Of a stretch of DNA of 8,499 nucleotides, positions 4,980 to 8,499 are shown piece after piece. Position 1 is the first letter of the stretch, and every line of letters begins with the position of its first letter. The notes below the pieces were generated by a model that was not told where the DNA came from, searched no databases, and worked only from the letters and a program-made list of their open reading frames with translations. The DNA comes from Lachnospiraceae bacterium. Lineage in GTDB: Bacteria; Bacillota; Clostridia; Lachnospirales; Lachnospiraceae. The translations under genes were made by a program, and so were the position numbers. The stretch spans positions 1 through 8,499 of the forward strand of contig JAAVAG010000180.1 of the NCBI GenBank assembly GCA_014804185.1, read 5' to 3'.

Positions 4980-7156
4980 TCTCTGGTAAACTCAATTTCT
5001 CTGGTAAATGTTTTTTCCACCGTGGTTCCCGGTGTTGTCACCGTCTCCCCCGTATCCGGGTCCGTTACGGTGGTCGCGTCTGTCGTCACCGTATAAGTAA
5101 AGGTGATGGTTCCTCTGGACGCCGGTATCCCGGACACATTGGCGGACAGTGGAAATGCGGTTGTGGTGGTGTCCAGGAGAATCTTTCCTGTCTCCGCAAC
5201 GATCGTCACTTTCACCGATGTTCCCGCCACATAATCCGGCGCCTCATCCACTGTCGGCGCTGCAATACTGGCATTCAGCCTGTAAGTAGCCTGGGCAGAT
5301 CCCATGCTCACCTTGATATCCACTGATGTTCCCTGCTCCACATAAGAGCCGTAGGAATAACTCTGATAGCATACAAGTCCGCTCTCCACCTCTTCGCTGC
5401 TCATCTCGCCCGTATTTCCCACGGTCAGACCGGCCTCAATCAGCTTGGCGATGGCCTCATCCTCCTCCGAACCGATCAGATTGGGCACCCTGACTTTCGT
5501 GTCCTCCTGCCCGAGGCTGACATTGACGGTAACCGTCGAACCTGCAGGAGCCTTGGTATACGCCGTCGGACTCTGTGCAATGACATTGCCCCGCTCCACA
5601 TCGGCGGAATAACTCTCCGTCTTCTTCACCGTAAATCCCTTTTCTTCCAGCGCACCCACTGCCGCCTCATAGGACAGTCCCTCCACTTCCGGCAGTTCCA
5701 CGCCCTCCTCCGTGCCGGAACTGACGGTAAGTTTCACAATCGCTCCGGGCGCAAGCAGCGTTCCTTTAGATACGTCTGCACTGATCACGGTATCTGTCTC
5801 GTATGTGTCGGATTCCATATATTCTATCTCCGGTTCTAGGCCCATGTCCCGCAAAGCCGCCACCGCCTCGTCAAGTTTCATACCTGCCACAGCGATCATC
5901 TCCACCGGCTCCGTGCCACTGTTCTCTCTGTCACCGGTGGATGTTCCTGTGCCATCCGTTGATTCCGACTGCGACCCGTCGATCACTTTGCTTTCTCCTG
6001 TAAAATTGAACACACCGGTGATTCTGCCCACAAAGAATATAATGACACAGCAGACAGCGATACCCGCCACCACCGCCAGAATCGTAGTAATCCTCTCCAT
6101 TCTGGGATCATACTCATCCTCGTATCCCTCGTCCTCCTCTATTTCCTCCTCTTCTCCCTCATAATCCTCCTCCGGGTAACGCCCGCTCAGAGATCCTGTT
6201 TCGGAGCGCAGACGCAGAGCCTCGTCCATGGAATCCCGCCTCTCGGACTGACGTTTGATCTGATCCATCTCCGTATCGGAGATAAATCTGGTGGACGCCT
6301 CCGTGTCCGGATCCGAGAAAACCACAAAATCTTCGTCCGGATTAAGCAGAGACTGTTTCAGATCGTCAACCAGTTCCGCCATGGACTGATATCTGCGGTC
6401 AGGACTCTTCTGACAGCATTTAATCACGATACTCTCCACACTGGCCGGAATCTCCGGCACATATTCTCTCGGCGTGGGAAATTCTTCCTGTATATGCTTG
6501 ATGGCGATTGCCACCGTTGTCTCCCCATTAAACGGAACACGTCCGGTAAGCATCTCGAACATTGTGATGCCCAGCGAGTAGATATCGCTTTTCTCGTCGC
6601 TGTAACCGCCTCTGGCCTGCTCCGGCGACGTATAGTGCACAGACCCCATGACATTGGAGGTAATCGTATTGCTGGTCGCCGCCTTGGCGATTCCGAAATC
6701 CGTTACCTTGACCTTTCCTTCCTTGGAAATAATAATGTTCTGCGGCTTGATATCCCGATGAATAATATGATTGTTGTGTGCCGCCTCAATTCCAAGCGAC
6801 ACCTGTATTGCAATGCTGACTGCCTCCTTGTAGGTCAGCCGCGCTTTTTTTTCTATATATTTTTTCAGCGTAATTCCGTCTACCAGTTCCATCACGATAT
6901 AGTAGATCCCGTTTTCTTCTCCCACATCATACACGTTTACAATATTGGGATGCATCAGGCCTGCTGCAGCCTGCGCCTCGATCCTGAATTTGGTTACAAA
7001 ATTATCGTTCTCCGAAAATTCCTGTTTTAACACTTTGATCGCTACAAAACGTTTCAGTTTGTGATCCTTTGCCTTATATACGTCCGACATGCCGCCCGTG
7101 CCGATTTTTTCCAGTATCTCATAGCGGTCTCCTATCATCATTCCTATCTTGATCAT
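4976..7156 (-). CDS. prkC: Stk1-family PASTA domain Ser/Thr kinase (PrkC/Stk1)
   Basis: This is a single-pass membrane Ser/Thr kinase that senses cell wall fragments or lipid II and controls growth, wall synthesis and spore germination. It has 726 residues. The cytoplasmic kinase domain spans about 10-270: glycine loop GTGGMS at 19-24, catalytic Lys41 in VAIK, HRDIKPQN at 133-140, DFG at 153-155, a Thr/Ser-rich activation loop at 156-177 and SPE at 177-179. A very acidic juxtamembrane segment lies at 329-350. The transmembrane helix is about 356-380. Outside follow a Ser/Thr/Gly linker, three PASTA repeats (about 419-481, 486-549, 555-619) and a roughly 105-residue Thr/Val-rich C-terminal domain, perhaps Ig-like as in B. 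subtilis PrkC. The ATG at 7156 has GAGGAG 6 bases upstream. Its phosphatase is encoded 17 bases before it, and rsgA overlaps its end. Confidence 0.97.
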   Translation of the reverse strand: MIKIGMMIGDRYEILEKIGTGGMSDVYKAKDHKLKRFVAIKVLKQEFSENDNFVTKFRIEAQAAAGLMHPNIVNVYDVGEENGIYYIVMELVDGITLKKYIEKKARLTYKEAVSIAIQVSLGIEAAHNNHIIHRDIKPQNIIISKEGKVKVTDFGIAKAATSNTITSNVMGSVHYTSPEQARGGYSDEKSDIYSLGITMFEMLTGRVPFNGETTVAIAIKHIQEEFPTPREYVPEIPASVESIVIKCCQKSPDRRYQSMAELVDDLKQSLLNPDEDFVVFSDPDTEASTRFISDTEMDQIKRQSERRDSMDEALRLRSETGSLSGRYPEEDYEGEEEEIEEDEGYEDEYDPRMERITTILAVVAGIAVCCVIIFFVGRITGVFNFTGESKVIDGSQSESTDGTGTSTGDRENSGTEPVEMIAVAGMKLDEAVAALRDMGLEPEIEYMESDTYETDTVISADVSKGTLLAPGAIVKLTVSSGTEEGVELPEVEGLSYEAAVGALEEKGFTVKKTESYSADVERGNVIAQSPTAYTKAPAGSTVTVNVSLGQEDTKVRVPNLIGSEEDEAIAKLIEAGLTVGNTGEMSSEEVESGLVCYQSYSYGSYVEQGTSVDIKVSMGSAQATYRLNASIAAPTVDEAPDYVAGTSVKVTIVAETGKILLDTTTTAFPLSANVSGIPASRGTITFTYTVTTDATTVTDPDTGETVTTPGTTVEKTFTREIEFTRE

Positions 7157-7173
7157 ACTCTGCTCCTCTTACT

Positions 7174-7902
7174 CTACGCAAACGGCTCGATCAGTATCAC
7201 TGAGATATTATCCCTGCCGCCGTTATTGTTGGCTGCTTTAACCAATTCTTCCGCTTTTTCCACGATGTCTCTCTGTCCGTTCAAGATCATACGGATTTCT
7301 TCATCCTCAAGCATATTGGTCAAACCGTCAGAGCACATTAATACGATATCTCCCGGTTTTAACTCTGCACTGAAAAAATCTGCCTCCACGGTGTCGCATG
7401 CACCGATGGCTCTCGTAATAATATTTTTATCGGGGTGATTGCGCGCATCCGCTTTTGCAATTCCGCCCATCCTGACCATCTCTTCCACCAGAGAATGATC
7501 CCTGGTAATCTGTGTTATCCGGTCATTCACGATATACAATCTGCTGTCTCCCACGTTGGCGACATCCAGACGGTTCTGCGAAAGTGTGGCAGCCACAACC
7601 GTTGTCCCCATCCCCTCCAGCTGCGCATCCTCACCGCTTTTTTTCCAGATGTGTTCATTGGCAGCTTTAATGGCTTTCTTCAGAATCGTCACAGGATTGG
7701 TATCAACGGACTTTTCCATCTCAGAGACCATTGTTTCCACTGTATATTTGGACGCGTAATCTCCCGCGTTGTGTCCTCCCATGCCGTCCGCCACAATAAA
7801 TACGTTTGGCAGGCCGCCCACAGGCTTTTCCGACGTGTACACATAGTCCTGGTTCAGTTTTCTCTTTTTTCCGATATCCGTGATAGAAAACGTCTTTAAC
7901 AC
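7174..7902 (-). CDS. prpC: Stp1/PrpC-type PP2C Ser/Thr phosphatase
   Basis: This cytosolic metal-dependent phosphatase of the PP2C (PPM) family reverses the phosphorylations made by the adjacent PASTA kinase. It has 242 residues, normal for bacterial PrpC/Stp. Motifs in order are D9-x-G-x2-R14-x2-NQD (17-19), VADGMGGHNAGD at 37-48 with metal-binding Asp39, GMGTT at 97-101, NVGDSRLY at 116-123, TRDHSLV at 133-139, IITRAIG at 161-167, the metal-site SDG at 191-193 and GGRDNISV at 228-235. The start is a GTG at 7902, chosen because AGGAGG lies 6 bases before it and the family N-terminus follows at once. It begins 12 bases after the rlmN stop, and the kinase gene follows 17 bases after its end. 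The pair forms the usual opposed kinase and phosphatase unit. Confidence 0.96.
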   Translation of the reverse strand: MLKTFSITDIGKKRKLNQDYVYTSEKPVGGLPNVFIVADGMGGHNAGDYASKYTVETMVSEMEKSVDTNPVTILKKAIKAANEHIWKKSGEDAQLEGMGTTVVAATLSQNRLDVANVGDSRLYIVNDRITQITRDHSLVEEMVRMGGIAKADARNHPDKNIITRAIGACDTVEADFFSAELKPGDIVLMCSDGLTNMLEDEEIRMILNGQRDIVEKAEELVKAANNNGGRDNISVILIEPFA

Positions 7903-7908
7903 CCTCTG

Positions 7909-7914
7909 CCTCCT
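7909..7914 (-). promoter_or_regulatory. Ribosome binding site for the GTG start of the phosphatase
   Basis: A perfect AGGAGG sits directly after the rlmN stop codon and 6 bases before GTG. It fixes a GTG start for the phosphatase and lets ribosomes finishing rlmN reinitiate there. Confidence 0.85.
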
Positions 7915-8499
7915 CTATGCATTCTCAATAAAACGACGCCGAAGCTGCCCGCATGCGCCGTCAATATCCCTTCCCATCTCTTTTCTTATAGTAACATTAA
8001 TTTTGTTTTTTTCAAGTTTATTTTTAAAGGCCTGTATCCTGGCGGCATCCGGCTGTCTGTATTTTCGCTCCCTCACAGGATTTACAGGGATCAGATTCAC
8101 ATGGCAGTGCAGAACGCCTGCCAGAGAGGAAAGCAGCCTGGCGTCCTCCTCCGTATCATTTACTCCTGCTATAAGGCCATATTCGAATGTCAGCCGCCTG
8201 CCGGTCTGTTCAAAATAATAAGCACACGCGTCCATCAGTTCACCAATCTGATATTTTGCGGCGATAGGCATCAGTTCCTTTCGCTTTTCATCCGTCACAG
8301 CATGCAGGGACAGCGCCAGCGTGATCTGCAGCTTTTCCTCCGCCAGTCTCCTGATTCCCGGCACAATACCGCAGGTGGAAACCGTTACGCTGCGCTGGCT
8401 GATGTGAAGCCCGTGTTCATCCGTCAGAAGCTTCAAAAACACAAGCAGATGCTCATAATTATCCAGAGGCTCCCCAATCCCCATGACAACCACATTGGA
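7915..8499 (-). CDS. rlmN: 23S rRNA (adenine(2503)-C(2))-methyltransferase RlmN (partial, N-terminal part outside window)
   Basis: RlmN is a radical SAM enzyme that methylates C2 of A2503 in 23S rRNA and A37 in some tRNAs, using a methyl group carried on a cysteine. The 194 C-terminal residues are present; the frame is open to the window edge, so the start and the CxxxCxxC iron-sulfur motif lie outside. Visible landmarks, counted from the first codon in the window, are MGIGEPLDNY at 6-15 (SAM binding), VSTCGIVPGI at 40-49, a SLHA motif, NLIPVNP, and DIDGACGQLR near the end, whose Cys183 corresponds to the methyl-carrying Cys355 of E. coli RlmN. Cfr resistance enzymes are close relatives, but the motifs and the place before the phosphatase and kinase genes are typical of housekeeping RlmN. 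The phosphatase gene follows after 12 bases. Confidence 0.96.
   Translation of the reverse strand, partial: SNVVVMGIGEPLDNYEHLLVFLKLLTDEHGLHISQRSVTVSTCGIVPGIRRLAEEKLQITLALSLHAVTDEKRKELMPIAAKYQIGELMDACAYYFEQTGRRLTFEYGLIAGVNDTEEDARLLSSLAGVLHCHVNLIPVNPVRERKYRQPDAARIQAFKNKLEKNKINVTIRKEMGRDIDGACGQLRRRFIENA

Noticed and set aside
3999..5096. A 365-codon open frame on the plus strand opposite rsgA and the end of prkC
   Set aside because: It lies antisense to well-supported genes with clear catalytic motifs. Its translation resembles no family I recognise, and long antisense frames are expected from the codon bias of the real genes.
7915..8499. Possibility that the methyltransferase is the resistance enzyme Cfr
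   Set aside because: The visible motifs and the place before the phosphatase and kinase genes are those of housekeeping RlmN. The N-terminal part needed to settle it fully is outside the window.

Overview
The window looks like chromosomal DNA of a moderate-GC member of the Clostridia, most likely Lachnospiraceae. That placement is inferred from the proteins and gene order: rlmN, a PP2C phosphatase, a PASTA kinase and rsgA in a row is a classic Firmicutes arrangement, and mraZ-rsmH-FtsL-like is the start of the division and cell wall (dcw) cluster. No rRNA, tRNA, CRISPR array or transposase is visible. Every gene lies on the minus strand, so transcription runs from high to low coordinates.

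Region 1 (8499 to about 1937) is a tightly packed series: rlmN (5' end outside the window), stp, prkC, rsgA, ychF and lgt. Gaps are 12, 17, -4, 20 and 42 bases. The gap of -4 is an ATGA overlap between prkC and rsgA. The series ends at a strong intrinsic terminator after lgt. It combines rRNA methylation, reversible Ser/Thr phosphorylation at the membrane, 30S ribosome maturation, a ribosome-associated ATPase and lipoprotein lipidation.

Region 2 (about 1936 to 1672) is a 333-base non-coding stretch between lgt and mraZ and holds the regulatory structure of the window. In transcription order it has the lgt terminator, an AT-rich imperfect palindrome, a good sigma-A promoter (TTGCCA, 17-base spacer, TAAAAT), four direct AAGTGG repeats at an exact 10-base period starting at about +3, and two abutting hairpins just before the mraZ ribosome binding site. 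The four repeats have the form expected of MraZ boxes, so mraZ and the dcw genes behind it are probably autoregulated.

Region 3 (1671 to 1) is the start of the dcw cluster: mraZ, rsmH and the N-terminal part of a small FtsL-like membrane protein cut by the window edge.

No wholly new system is visible. The genes are well-known families. The best leads are the MraZ operator placed over the transcription start, the double hairpin in the mraZ leader, and some unusual parts of the PASTA kinase.
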